Source: Oenanthe sinensis (taxonomy: Eukaryota; Streptophyta; Magnoliopsida; Apiales; Apiaceae). From it: a stretch of DNA of 64,000 nucleotides. Under the pieces are notes generated by a model that was given only the letters and a program-made list of their open reading frames with translations, did not search any database and was not told where the DNA came from. A program made the translations under genes and the position numbers. The stretch spans positions 31,472,201 through 31,536,200 of the forward strand of contig CM053802.1 of assembly GCA_028671895.1 (NCBI GenBank), in the 5' to 3' direction. Position 1 is the stretch's first letter, and each line of letters begins with the position of its first letter. This document shows, piece by piece, positions 1-10,247 of this stretch.

Positions 1-840
1 AAATAGTTTGTAGCTTCATTATTGACTCGTTTCAACATGAAAACAACTTGTACACTCTTGTAGAATCAATCTTGGCACATTTGAACCTGAAAACAATTCC
101 TAACAATTTGAGGCTTCATTCTTGACTCGTTCACACTTGAACATAGTTTGTAACTTCATTCTTGACTCGTTTCAACATGAAAACAACTTCTAAACTCTTG
201 TAGGATCAATCTTGGCTCATTTGAACTTGAAAACAATTCCTAACAACTTGAGGCTTTAATCTTGACTCGTTTAAACTTGAAAATAGTGTGTAGCTTCATT
301 CTTGACTCGTTTCAACTTGAAAACAACTTGTACACTCTTGTAGAATCAATCTTGGCTCATTTGAAATTGAAAACAATTCCTAACCACTTGAGGCTTTAAT
401 CTTGACTCGTTCAAACTTGAAAAGAGTTTGTACCTTCATTCTTGACTCGTTTCAACATGAAAACAACTTGTACACTCTTGTAGGATCAATCTTGGCTCAT
501 TTGAACTTGAAAACAATTCCTAACAACATGAGGCTTTAATCTTGACTCGTTCAAACTTGAAAAGAGTTTGTAGCTTCATTCTTGACTCGTTTCAACTTGA
601 AAACAACTTGTACACTCTTGTAGAATCAATCTTGGCACATTTGAACCTGAAAACAATTCCTAACAATTTGAGGCTTCATTCTTGACTCGTTAACACTTGA
701 AAATAGTTTGAAGCTTCATTCTAGACTCGTTTCAACATGAAAACAACTTGTAAACTCTTGTAGGATCAATCTTGGCTCATTTGAACTTGAAAACAATTCC
801 TAACAACTTGAGGCTTTAATCTTGACTCCTTCAAACTTGG

Positions 841-979
841 AAACAGTTGTAGCTTCATTCTTGACTCGTTTCAACATGAAAACAACTTGTACACTCTTGT
901 AGGATCAATCTTGGAACATTTGAACCTGAAAACAATTCCTAACAATTTGAAGCTTCATTCTTGACTCGTTCACACTTGA
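841..979 (+). repeat. 139-bp unit, CAGTTGTAG marker (first of 37)
   Basis: This unit has lost one T in A (CAGTTGTAG for CAGTTTGTAG). It normally follows a C tail reading CTCCTTCAAACTTGG, so the pair is one haplotype. Starts of all copies: 841, 2839, 4978, 7677, 10236, 11955, 15353, 21449, 26566, 28705, 29724, 31583, 32462, 34321, 35340, 36989, 38848, 39867, 42256, 44115, 44854, 46433, 48012, 50011, 52290, 53869, 54288, 55447, 56566, 58285, 59024, 59903, 60782, 61841, 62020, 62898, 63957. The copies at 26566, 28705, 34321 and 38848 also read CTGCATTC. Shared marks show one origin, and the spacing reads out higher-order period. Confidence 0.9.
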
Positions 980-1399
980 AAATAGTTTGTAGCTTCATTA
1001 TTGACTCGTTTCAACATGAAAACAACTTGTACACTCTTGTAGGATCACTCTTGGCTCATTTGAACTTGAAAACAATTCCTAACAACTTGAGGCTTTAATC
1101 TTGACTCGTTCAAACTTGAAAATAGTTTGTAGCTTCATTCTTGACTCGTTTCAACTTGAAAACAACTTGTACACTTTTATAGAATCAATCTTGGCACATT
1201 TGAACCTGAAAACAATTCCTAACAATTTGAGGCTTCATTCTTGACTCGTTAACACTTGAAAACAGTTTGTAGCTTCATTCTTGACTCGTTTCAATATGAA
1301 AACAACTTGTACACTCTTGTAGGATCAATCTTGGCTCATTTGAACTTGAAAACAATTCCTAACAGCTTGAGGCTTTAATCTTGACTCGTTCAAACTTGA

Positions 1400-1439
1400 A
1401 AATAGTTTGTAGCTTCATTCTTGACTCGTTTCAACTTGA
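1400..1439 (+). repeat. Subunit A (40 bp)
   Basis: First third of the unit: opens AAATAGTTTGTAGC, carries TTCATTCTTGACTCG and closes TTTCAACTTGA. The closing stretch matches the ends of B and C, so the three are paralogous. A is 10 bp shorter than B and C. Common variants are AAACAG or AAAGAG openings, GTAACTTC, TTCATGC, GACTCGGTTC and a CAACATGA ending. Confidence 0.88.
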
Positions 1440-1441
1440 AA
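1429..1441. other. Short dyad at the A/B border
   Basis: TTTCAA-C-TTGAAA is a perfect inverted repeat with 6-bp arms around one base, spanning the A/B subunit border. It recurs in most units whose A subunit ends CAACTTGA and is broken to CAACATGA in many others. Short dyads are common in centromeric satellites of several lineages; a function here is inference. Confidence 0.7.
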
Positions 1442-1489
1442 ACAACTTGTACACTCTTGTAGGATCAATCTTGGCTCATTTGAACTTGA
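1440..1489 (+). repeat. Subunit B (50 bp)
   Basis: Second part of the unit: opens AAACAACTTGTACACTC, then TTGTAGGATCAATC, then CTTGGCTCATTTGAACTTGA. Its final 20 bp align with the final 20 bp of A and C (CTTGRCTCRTTTNAACTTGA), supporting descent from one shorter repeat. It lacks the CpG because CTCG is CTCA here. Variants include TTTTATAGAATC, TTCTAAACTC, GGATCACTC and GGAACATTT. Confidence 0.88.
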
Positions 1490-1539
1490 AAACAATTCCT
1501 AACAACTTGAGGCTTTAATCTTGACTCGTTCAAACTTGA
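1490..1539 (+). repeat. Subunit C (50 bp)
   Basis: Third part of the unit: opens AAACAATTCCTAACAAC, then TTGAGGCTTTAATC, then TTGACTCGTTCAAACTTGA. The type 2 form reads GGCTTCATTC here, which equals the A core (GCTTCATTCTTGACTCG). That identity is the likely substrate for the A/C exchanges that produced the 180-bp units. Confidence 0.88.
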
Positions 1540-1540
1540 A
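1529..1540. other. Short dyad at the C/A border
   Basis: TTCAA-AC-TTGAA is an inverted repeat with 5-bp arms and a 2-base centre, across the border between one unit and the next. It is intact after type 1 tails and disrupted in type 2 tails (TTAACACTTGAA). By contrast the B/C border reads TTGAACTTGAA, a direct rather than inverted arrangement. Confidence 0.65.
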
Positions 1541-1719
1541 AATAGTTTGTAGCTTCATTCTTGACTCGTTAACACTTGAAAACAGTTTGTAGCTTCATTC
1601 TTGACTCGTTTCAACTTGAAAACAACTTGTACACTCTTGTAGGATCAATCTTGGCTCATTTGAACTTGAAAACAATTCCTAACAACTTGAGGCTTTAATC
1701 TTGACTCGTTCAAACTTGA
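1540..1719 (+). repeat. 180-bp unit with extra A/C chimera (first of 36)
   Basis: An additional 40-bp block precedes a normal unit. The block starts like A (AAATAGTTTGTAGC) and ends like type 2 C (CGTTAACACTTGA), joined inside the shared CTTCATTCTTGACTCGTT. This is what an out-of-register A x C exchange would leave. Starts: 1540, 4518, 6657, 8376, 10935, 12654, 16052, 20989, 22848, 25127, 28245, 29544, 31123, 32282, 33861, 35160, 38388, 39687, 41796, 43655, 44394, 45973, 47552, 49551, 51830, 53409, 54987, 57825, 58844, 59723, 60602, 61481, 61661, 62718, 63597, 63777. The constant junction indicates one founder event later amplified within larger blocks. Confidence 0.9.
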
Positions 1720-1998
1720 AAATAGTTTGTAGCTTCATTCTTGACTCGGTACAACATGAAAATAACTTGTAAACTCTGTAGGATCAATCTTGGCTCATTT
1801 GAACTTGAAAACAATTCATAAGAATTTGAGGCTTCATTCTTGACTCGTTCAAACTTGAAAACTATTTGTAGTTTCATTCTTGACTCGTTTAAACATGAAA
1901 ACAACTTGTACACTCTTGTAGGATCAATCTTGGCTCATTTGAACTTGAAAACAATTCCTAACAACTTGAGGCTTTAATCTTGACTCGTTCAAACTTGA
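1720..1998 (+). repeat. CTCTGTAGG cassette, copy 1 (short form)
   Basis: A 139-bp unit (1720-1858) with one T missing in B (AAACTCTGTAGG), with GACTCGGTAC in A, is followed by a unit opening AAACTATTTG (1859-1998). Unlike later copies it reads TTCATAAGAATTTG in C and is followed by an AAATAGGTTG unit, not by the TTCATGC unit. The single-base loss makes a stop-free stretch on the minus strand at 1710-1913; it is not a gene. Confidence 0.85.
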
Positions 1999-2633
1999 AA
2001 ATAGGTTGTAGCTTCATTCTTGACTCGTTTCAACTTGAAAACAACTTGTACACTCTTGTAGAATCAATCTTGGCACATTTGAACCTGAAAACAATTCCTA
2101 ACAATTTGAGGCTTCATTCTTGACTCGTTCACACTTGAACATAGTTTGTAACTTCATTCTTGACTCGTTTCAACATGAAAACAACTTCTAAACTCTTGTA
2201 GGATCAATCTTGGCTCATTTGAACTTGAAAACAATTCCTAACAACTTGAGGCTTTAATCTTGACTCGTTTAAACTTGAAAATAGTGTGTAGCTTCATTCT
2301 TGACTCGTTTGAACTTGAAAACAACTTGTACACTCTTGTAGAATCAATCTTGGCTCATTTGAAATTGAAAACAATTCCTAACCACTTGAGGCTTTAATCT
2401 TGACTCGTTCAAACTTGAAAAGTGTTTGTACCTTCATTCTTGACTCGTTTCAACATGAAAACAACTTGTACACTCTTGTAGGATCAATCTTGGCTCATTT
2501 GAACTTGAAAACAATTCCTAACAACATGAGGCTTTAATCTTGACTCGTTCAAACTTGAAAAGAGTTTGTATCTTCATTCTTGACTCGTTTCAACTTGAAA
2601 ACAACTTGTACACTCTTGTAGAATCAATCTTGG

Positions 2634-4772
2634 CACATTTGAACCTGAAAACAATTCCTAACAATTTGAGGCTTCATTCTTGACTCGTTAACACTTGAAA
2701 ACAGTTTGAAGCTTCATTCTAGACTCGTTTCAACATGAAAACAACTTGTAAACTCTTGTAGGATCAATCTTGGTTCATTTGAACTTGAAAACAATTCCTA
2801 ACAACTTGAGGCTTTAATCTTGACTCCTTCAAACTTGGAAACAGTTGTAGCTTCATTCTTGACTCGTTTCAACATGAAAACAACTTGTACACTCTTGTAG
2901 GATCAATCTTGGAACATTTGAACCTGAAAACAATTCCTAACAATTTGAAGCTTCATTCTTGACTCGTTCACACTTGAAAATAGTTTGTAGCTTCATTATT
3001 GACTCGTTTCAACATGAAAACAACTTGTACACTCTTGTAGGATCACTCTTGGCTCATTTGAACTTGAAAACAATTCCTAACAACTTGAGGCTTTAATCTT
3101 GACTCGTTCAAACTTGAAAATAGTTTGTAGCTTCATTCTTGACTCGTTTCAACTTGAAAACAACTTGTACACTTTTATAGAATCAATCTTGGCACATTTG
3201 AACCTGAAAACAATTCCTAACAATTTGAGGCTTCATTCTTGACTCGTTAACACTTGAAAACAGTTTGTAGCTTCATTCTTGACTCGTTTCAACATGAAAA
3301 CAACTTGTACACTCTTGTAGGATCAATCTTGGCTCATTTGAACTTGAAAACAATTCCTAACAACTTGAGGCTTTAATCTTGACTCGTTCAAACTTGAAAA
3401 TAGGTTGTAGCTTCATTCTTGACTCGTTTCAACTTGAAAACAACTTGTACACTCTTGTAGAATCAATCTTGGCACATTTGAACCTGAAAACAATTCCTAA
3501 CAATTTGAGGCTTCATTCTTGACTCGTTCACACTTGAACATAGTTTGTAACTTCATTCTTGACTCGTTTCAACATGAAAACAACTTCTAAACTCTTGTAG
3601 GATCAATCTTGGCTCATTCGAACTTGAAAACAATTCCTAACAACTTGAGGCTTTAATCTTGACTCGTTTAAACTTGAAAATAGTGTGTAGCTTCATTCTT
3701 GACTCGTTTCAACTTGAAAACAACTTGTACACTCTTGTAGAATCAATCTTGGCTCATTTGAAATTGAAAACAATTCCTAACCACTTGAGGCTTTAATCTT
3801 GACTCGTTCAAACTTGAAAAGAGTTTGTACCTTCATTCTTGACTCGTTTCAACATGAAAACAACTTGTACACTCTTGTAGGATCAATCTTGGAACATTTG
3901 AACCTGAAAACAATTCCTAACAATTTGAAGCTTCATTCTTGACTCGTTCACACTTGAAAATAGTTTGTAGCTTCATTATTGACTCGTTTCAACATGAAAA
4001 CAACTTGTACACTCTTGTAGGATCACTCTTGGCTCATTTGAACTTGAAAACAATTCCTAACAACTTGAGGCTTTAATCTTGACTCGTTCAAACTTGAAAA
4101 TAGTTTGTAGCTTCATTCTTGACTCGTTTCAACTTGAAAACAACTTGTACACTTTTATAGAATCAATCTTGGCACATTTGAACCTGAAAACAATTCCTAA
4201 CAATTTGAGGCTTCATTCTTGACTCGTTAACACTTGAAAACAGTTTGTAGCTTCATTCTTGACTCGTTTCAACATGAAAACAACTTGTACACTCTTGTAG
4301 GATCAATCTTGGCTCATTTGAACTTGAAAACAATTCCTAACAACTTGAGGCTTTAATCTTGACTCGTTCAAACTTGAAAATAGTTTGTAGCTTCATTCTT
4401 GACTCGTTTCAACTTGAAAACAACTTGTACACTCTTGTAGGATCAATCTTGGCTCATTTGAACTTGAAAACAATTCCTAACAACTTGAGGCTTTAATCTT
4501 GACTCGTTCAAACTTGAAAATAGTTTGTAGCTTCATTCTTGACTCGTTAACACTTGAAAACAGTTTGTAGCTTCATTCTTGACTCATTTCAACTTGAAAA
4601 CAACTTGTACACTCTTGTAGGATCAATCTTGGCTCATTTGAACTTGAAAACAATTCCTAACAACTTGAGGCTTTAATCATGACTCGTTCAAACTTGAAAA
4701 TAGTTTGTAGCTTCATTCTTGACTCGTTTCAACTTGAAAACAACTTGTACACTTTTATAGAATCAATCTTGA
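2634..4772 (+). repeat. 2,139-bp tandem duplication, copy 1
   Basis: Fifteen units (13 of 140, one 139, one 180) are repeated immediately downstream. Shared private marks include GGTTCATTT (about 2773 and 4912), ATAGGTTG (3398 and 5537), GAACATAG (3538 and 5677), GCTCATTCG (about 3616 and 5755) and GACTCATTTC (4581 and 6720). The left edge is set by the last mismatch between the units at 2559 and 4698. Confidence 0.82.
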
Positions 4773-6911
4773 CACATTTGAACCTGAAAACAATTCCTAA
4801 CAATTTGAGGCTTCATTCTTGACTCGTTAACACTTGAAAACAGTTTGAAGCTTCATTCTAGACTCGTTTCAACATGAAAACAACTTGTAAACTCTTGTAG
4901 GATCAATCTTGGTTCATTTGAACTTGAAAACAATTCCTAACAACTTGAGGCTTTAATCTTGACTCCTTCAAACTTGGAAACAGTTGTAGCTTCATTCTTG
5001 ACTCGTTTCAACATGAAAACAACTTGTACACTCTTGTAGGATCAATCTTGGAACATTTGAACCTGAAAACAATTCCTAACAATTTGAAGCTTCATTCTTG
5101 ACTCGTTCACACTTGAAAATAGTTTGTAGCTTCATTATTGACTCGTTTCAACATGAAAACAACTTGTACACTCTTGTAGGATCACTCTTGGCTCATTTGA
5201 ACTTGAAAACAATTCCTAACAACTTGAGGCTTTAATCTTGACTCGTTCAAACTTGAAAATAGTTTGTAGCTTCATTCTTGACTCGTTTCAACTTGAAAAC
5301 AACTTGTACACTTTTATAGAATCAATCTTGGCACATTTGAACCTGAAAACAATTCCTAACAATTTGAGGCTTCATTCTTGACTCGTTAACACTTGAAAAC
5401 AGTTTGTAGCTTCATTCTTGACTCGTTTCAACATGAAAACAACTTGTACACTCTTGTAGGATCAATCTTGGCTCATTTGAACTTGAAAACAATTCCTAAC
5501 AACTTGAGGCTTTAATCTTGACTCGTTCAAACTTGAAAATAGGTTGTAGCTTCATTCTTGACTCGTTTCAACTTGAAAACAACTTGTACACTCTTGTAGA
5601 ATCAATCTTGGCACATTTGAACCTGAAAACAATTCCTAACAATTTGAGGCTTCATTCTTGACTCGTTCACACTTGAACATAGTTTGTAACTTCATTCTTG
5701 ACTCGTTTCAACATGAAAACAACTTCTAAACTCTTGTAGGATCAATCTTGGCTCATTCGAACTTGAAAACAATTCCTAACAACTTGAGGCTTTAATCTTG
5801 ACTCGTTTAAACTTGAAAATAGTGTGTAGCTTCATTCTTGACTCGTTTCAACTTGAAAACAACTTGTACACTCTTGTAGAATCAATCTTGGCTCATTTGA
5901 AATTGAAAACAATTCCTAACCACTTGAGGCTTTAATCTTGACTCGTTCAAACTTGAAAAGAGTTTGTACCTTCATTCTTGACTCGTTTCAACATGAAAAC
6001 AACTTGTACACTCTTGTAGGATCAATCTTGGAACATTTGAACCTGAAAACAATTCCTAACAATTTGAAGCTTCATTCTTGACTCGTTCACACTTGAAAAT
6101 AGTTTGTAGCTTCATTATTGACTCGTTTCAACATGAAAACAACTTGTACACTCTTGTAGGATCACTCTTGGCTCATTTGAACTTGAAAACAATTCCTAAC
6201 AACTTGAGGCTTTAATCTTGACTCGTTCAAACTTGAAAATAGTTTGTAGCTTCATTCTTGACTCGTTTCAACTTGAAAACAACTTGTACACTTTTATAGA
6301 ATCAATCTTGGCACATTTGAACCTGAAAACAATTCCTAACAATTTGAGGCTTCATTCTTGACTCGTTAACACTTGAAAACAGTTTGTAGCTTCATTCTTG
6401 ACTCGTTTCAACATGAAAACAACTTGTACACTCTTGTAGGATCAATCTTGGCTCATTTGAACTTGAAAACAATTCCTAACAACTTGAGGCTTTAATCTTG
6501 ACTCGTTCAAACTTGAAAATAGTTTGTAGCTTCATTCTTGACTCGTTTCAACTTGAAAACAACTTGTACACTCTTGTAGGATCAATCTTGGCTCATTTGA
6601 ACTTGAAAACAATTCCTAACAACTTGAGGCTTTAATCTTGACTCGTTCAAACTTGAAAATAGTTTGTAGCTTCATTCTTGACTCGTTAACACTTGAAAAC
6701 AGTTTGTAGCTTCATTCTTGACTCATTTCAACTTGAAAACAACTTGTACACTCTTGTAGGATCAATCTTGGCTCATTTGAACTTGAAAACAATTCCTAAC
6801 AACTTGAGGCTTTAATCATGACTCGTTCAAACTTGAAAATAGTTTGTAGCTTCATTCTTGACTCGTTTCAACTTGAAAACAACTTGTACACTTTTATAGA
6901 ATCAATCTTGA
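4773..6911 (+). repeat. 2,139-bp tandem duplication, copy 2
   Basis: Second copy of the block at 2634-4772. The exchange that joined the copies lies in a tract identical on both sides, about 4773-4828. After 6968 the sequence departs: the unit at 6977 carries GACTCGGTTC and GGAACAATC where the unit at 4838 carries TTTGAAGC and TCTAGACTCG. I noticed no differences between the copies, but did not align them base by base. Confidence 0.8.
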
Positions 6912-9330
6912 CACATTTGAACCTGAAAACAATTCCTAACAATTTGAGGCTTCATTCTTGACTCGTTCACACTTGAAAACAGTTTGTAGCTTCATTCTTG
7001 ACTCGGTTCAACATGAAAACAACTTGTACACTCTTGTAGGAACAATCTTGGCTCATTTGAACTTGAAAACAATTCCTAGCAACTTGAGGCTTTAATCTTG
7101 ATTCGTTCAAACTTGAAAATAGTTTGTAGCTTCATTCTTGACTCGTTTCAACTTGAAAATAACATGTACACTCTTGTAGAATCAATCTTGGCACATTTGA
7201 ACCTGAAAACAATTCCTAACAATTTGAGGCTTCATTCTTGACTCGTTAACACTTGAAAACAGTTTGTAACTTCATTCTTGACTCGTTTCAACATGAAAAT
7301 AACTTGTACACTCTTGTAGGATCAATCTTGGCTCATTTGAACTTGAAAACAATTCCTAACAACTTGAGGCTTTAATCTTGACTCGTTCAAACTTGAAAAT
7401 AGTTTGTAGCTTCATTCTTGACTCGTTTCAACTTGAAAACAACTTGTACACTCTTGTAGAATCAATCTTGGCACCTTTGAACCTGAAAACAATTCCTAAC
7501 AATTTGAGGCTTCATTCTTGACTCGTTAACACTTGAAAACAGTTTGAAGCTTCATTCTAGACTCGTTTCAACATGAAAACAACTTGTAAACTCTTGTAGG
7601 ATCAATCTTGGCTCATTTGAACTTGAAAACAATTCCTAACAACTTGAGGCTTTAATCTTGACTCCTTCAAACTTGGAAACAGTTGTAGCTTCATTCTTGA
7701 CTCGTTTCAACATGAAAACAACTTGTACACTCTTGTAGGATCAATCTTGGAACATTTGAACCTGAAAACAATTCCTAACAATTTGAAGCTTCATTCTTGA
7801 CTCGTTCACACTTGAAAATAGTTTGTAGCTTCATTATTGACTCGTTTCAACATGAAAACAACTTGTACACTCTTATAGGATCACTCTTGGCTCATTTGAA
7901 CTTGAAAACAATTCCTAACAACTTGAGGCTTTAATCTTGACTCGTTCAAACTTGAAAATAGTTTGTAGCTTCATTCTTGACTCGTTTCAACTTGAAAACA
8001 ACTTGTACACTTTTATAGAATCAATCTTGGCACATTTGAACCTGAAAACAATTCCTAACAATTTGAGGCTTCATTCTTGACTCGTTAACACTTGAAAACA
8101 GTTTGTAGCTTCATTCTTGACTCGTTTCAACATGAAAACAACTTGTACACTCTTGTAGGATCAATCTTGACTCATTTGAACTTGAAAACAATTCCTAACA
8201 ACTTGAGGCTTTAATCTTGACTCGTTCAAACTTGAAAATAGTTTGTAGCTTCATTCTTGACTCGTTTCAACTTGAAAACAACTTGTACACTCTTGTAGGA
8301 TCAATCTTGGCTCATTTGAACTTGAAAACAATTCCTAACAACTTGAGGCTTTAATCTTGACTCGTTCAAACTTGAAAATAGTTTGTAGCTTCATTCTTGA
8401 CTCGTTAACACTTGAAAACAGTTTGTAGCTTCATTCTTGACTCGTTTCAACTTGAAAACAACTTGTACACTCTTGTAGGATCAATCTTGGCTCATTTGAA
8501 CTTGAAAACAATTCCTAACAACTTGAGGCTTTAATCATGACTCGTTCAAACTTGAAAATAGTTTGTAGCTTCATTCTTGACTCGTTTCAACTTGAAAACA
8601 ACTTGTACACTTTTATAGAATCAATCTTGACACATTTGAACCTGAAAACAATTCCTAACAATTTGAGGCTTCATTCTTGACTCGTTCACACTTGAAAACA
8701 GTTTGTAGCTTCATTCTTGACTCGGTTCAACATGAAAACAACTTGTACACTCTTGTAGGAACAATCTTGGCTCATTTGAACTTGAAAACAATTCCTAGCA
8801 ACTTGAGGCTTTAATCTTGATTCGTTCAAACTTGAAAATAGTTTGTAGCTTCATTCTTGACTCGTTTCAACTTGAAAATAACTTGTACACTCCTGTAGAA
8901 TCAATCTTGGCACATTTGAACCTGAAAACAATTCCTAACAATTTGAGGCTTCATTCTTGACTCGTTAACACTTGAAAACAGTTTGTAACTTCATTCTTGA
9001 CTCGTTTCAACATGAAAATAACTTGTACACTCTTGTAGGATCAATCTTGGCTCATTTGAACTTGAAAACAATTCCTAACAACTTGAGGCTTTAATCTTGA
9101 CTCGTTCAAACTTGAAAATAGTTTGTAGCTTCATTCTTGACTCGTTTCAACTTGAAAACAACTTGTACACTCTTGTAGAATCAATCTTGGCACATTTGAA
9201 CCTCAAAACAATTCCTAACAATTTGAGGCTTCATTCTTGACTCGTTAACACTTGAAAACAGTTTGTAACTTCATTCTTGACTCGTTTCAACATGAAAATA
9301 ACTTGTACACTCTTGTAGGATCAATCTTGG
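5970..9330 (+). repeat. 3.36-kb block repeated 4,278 bp away, copy 1
   Basis: This stretch recurs at 10248-13608. Matching marks include GACTCGGTTC (6977/11255, 8696/12974), AATAACATG (7117/11395), CTCCTGTAG (8836/13114) and CCTCAAAAC (about 9202/13480). Differences include GACTCATTTC at 6720 against GACTCGTTTC, and CTTGACTCATTT near 8168 against CTTGGCTCATTT. The 4,278-bp offset is exactly twice 2,139. Confidence 0.8.
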
Positions 9331-10247
9331 AACATTTGAACCTGAAAACAATTCCTAACAATTTGAAGCTTCATTCTTGACTCGTTCACACTTGAAAATA
9401 GTTTGTAGCTTCATTATTGACTCGTTTCAACATGAAAACAACTTGTACACTCTTATAGGATCAATCTTGGCTCATTTGACCTTGAAAACAATTCCTAACA
9501 ACTTGAGGCTTTAATCTTGACTCGTTCAAACTTGAAAATAGTTTGTAGCTTCATGCTTGACTCGTTTCAACTTGAAAACAACTTGTACACTCTTGTAGAA
9601 TCAATCTTGGCTCATTTGAACCTGAAAACAATTCCTAACAATTTGAGGCTTCATTCTTGACTCGTTCACACTTGAAAACAGTTTGTAGCCTCATTCTTGA
9701 CTCGTTTCAACATGAAAACAACTTCTAAACTCTTGTAGAATCAATCTTGGCTCATTTGAAATTGAAAACAATTCCTAACCACTTGAGGCTTTAATCTTGA
9801 CTCGTTCAAACTTGAAAAGAGTTTGTACCTTCATTCTTGACTCGTTTCAACATGAAAACAACTTGTACACTCTTGTAGGATCAATCTTGGCTCATTTGAA
9901 CTTGAAAACAATTCCTAACAACATGAGGCTTTAATCTTGACTCGTTCAAACTTGAAAAGAGTTTGTAGCTTCATTCTTGACTCGTTTCAACTTGAAAACA
10001 ACTTGTACACTCTTGTAGAATCAATCTTGGCACATTTGAACCTGAAAACAATTCCTAACAATTTGAGGCTTCATTCTTGACTCGTTAACACTTGAAAATA
10101 GTTTGAAGCTTCATTCTAGACTCGTTTCAACATGAAAACAACTTGTAAACTCTTGTAGGATCACTCTTGGCTCATTTGAACTTGAAAACAATTCCTAACA
10201 ACTTGAGGCTTTAATCTTGACTCCTTCAAACTTGGAAACAGTTGTAG
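9331..10247 (+). repeat. Mosaic spacer between two 3.36-kb copies
   Basis: This 0.9-kb segment separates the two copies. Its units at 9816, 9956, 10096 and 10236 match those at 421, 561, 701 and 841 (GAGTTTGTACC, GAGTTTGTAGC, TTTGAAGC with TCTAGACTCG, CAGTTGTAG). The unit at 9676 is a patchwork: its A and start of B match the GTAGCCTC/CTTCTAAAC units at 14373 and 17771, and the rest matches the GAAATTGA unit at 281. Confidence 0.7.

Larger units (their letters stand above)
1400..1539 (+). repeat. Reference type 1 unit (140 bp)
   Basis: This is a clean copy of the commoner unit version. It consists of subunits A (1400-1439), B (1440-1489) and C (1490-1539). Diagnostic type 1 positions are TAGGATCAATC and GGCTCATTTGAACTTGA in B, CAACTTGAGG and GGCTTTAATC in C, and the C tail GTTCAAACTTGA. 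The unit following a type 1 tail usually opens with AAATAG. It contains two CpG sites, both in GACTCG, one in A and one in C. Expected CpG from its base composition is about 3.8. Confidence 0.93.

Noticed and set aside
1710..1913. 67-codon open frames on the minus strand, six copies in the window, as possible small genes
   Set aside because: They lie wholly in satellite units, start 10 bp before each CTCTGTAGG unit, and exist only because a one-base loss shifts the frame past the usual stops. The peptide itself shows the repeat (RVKNEA appears twice). No promoter or codon signal was seen.
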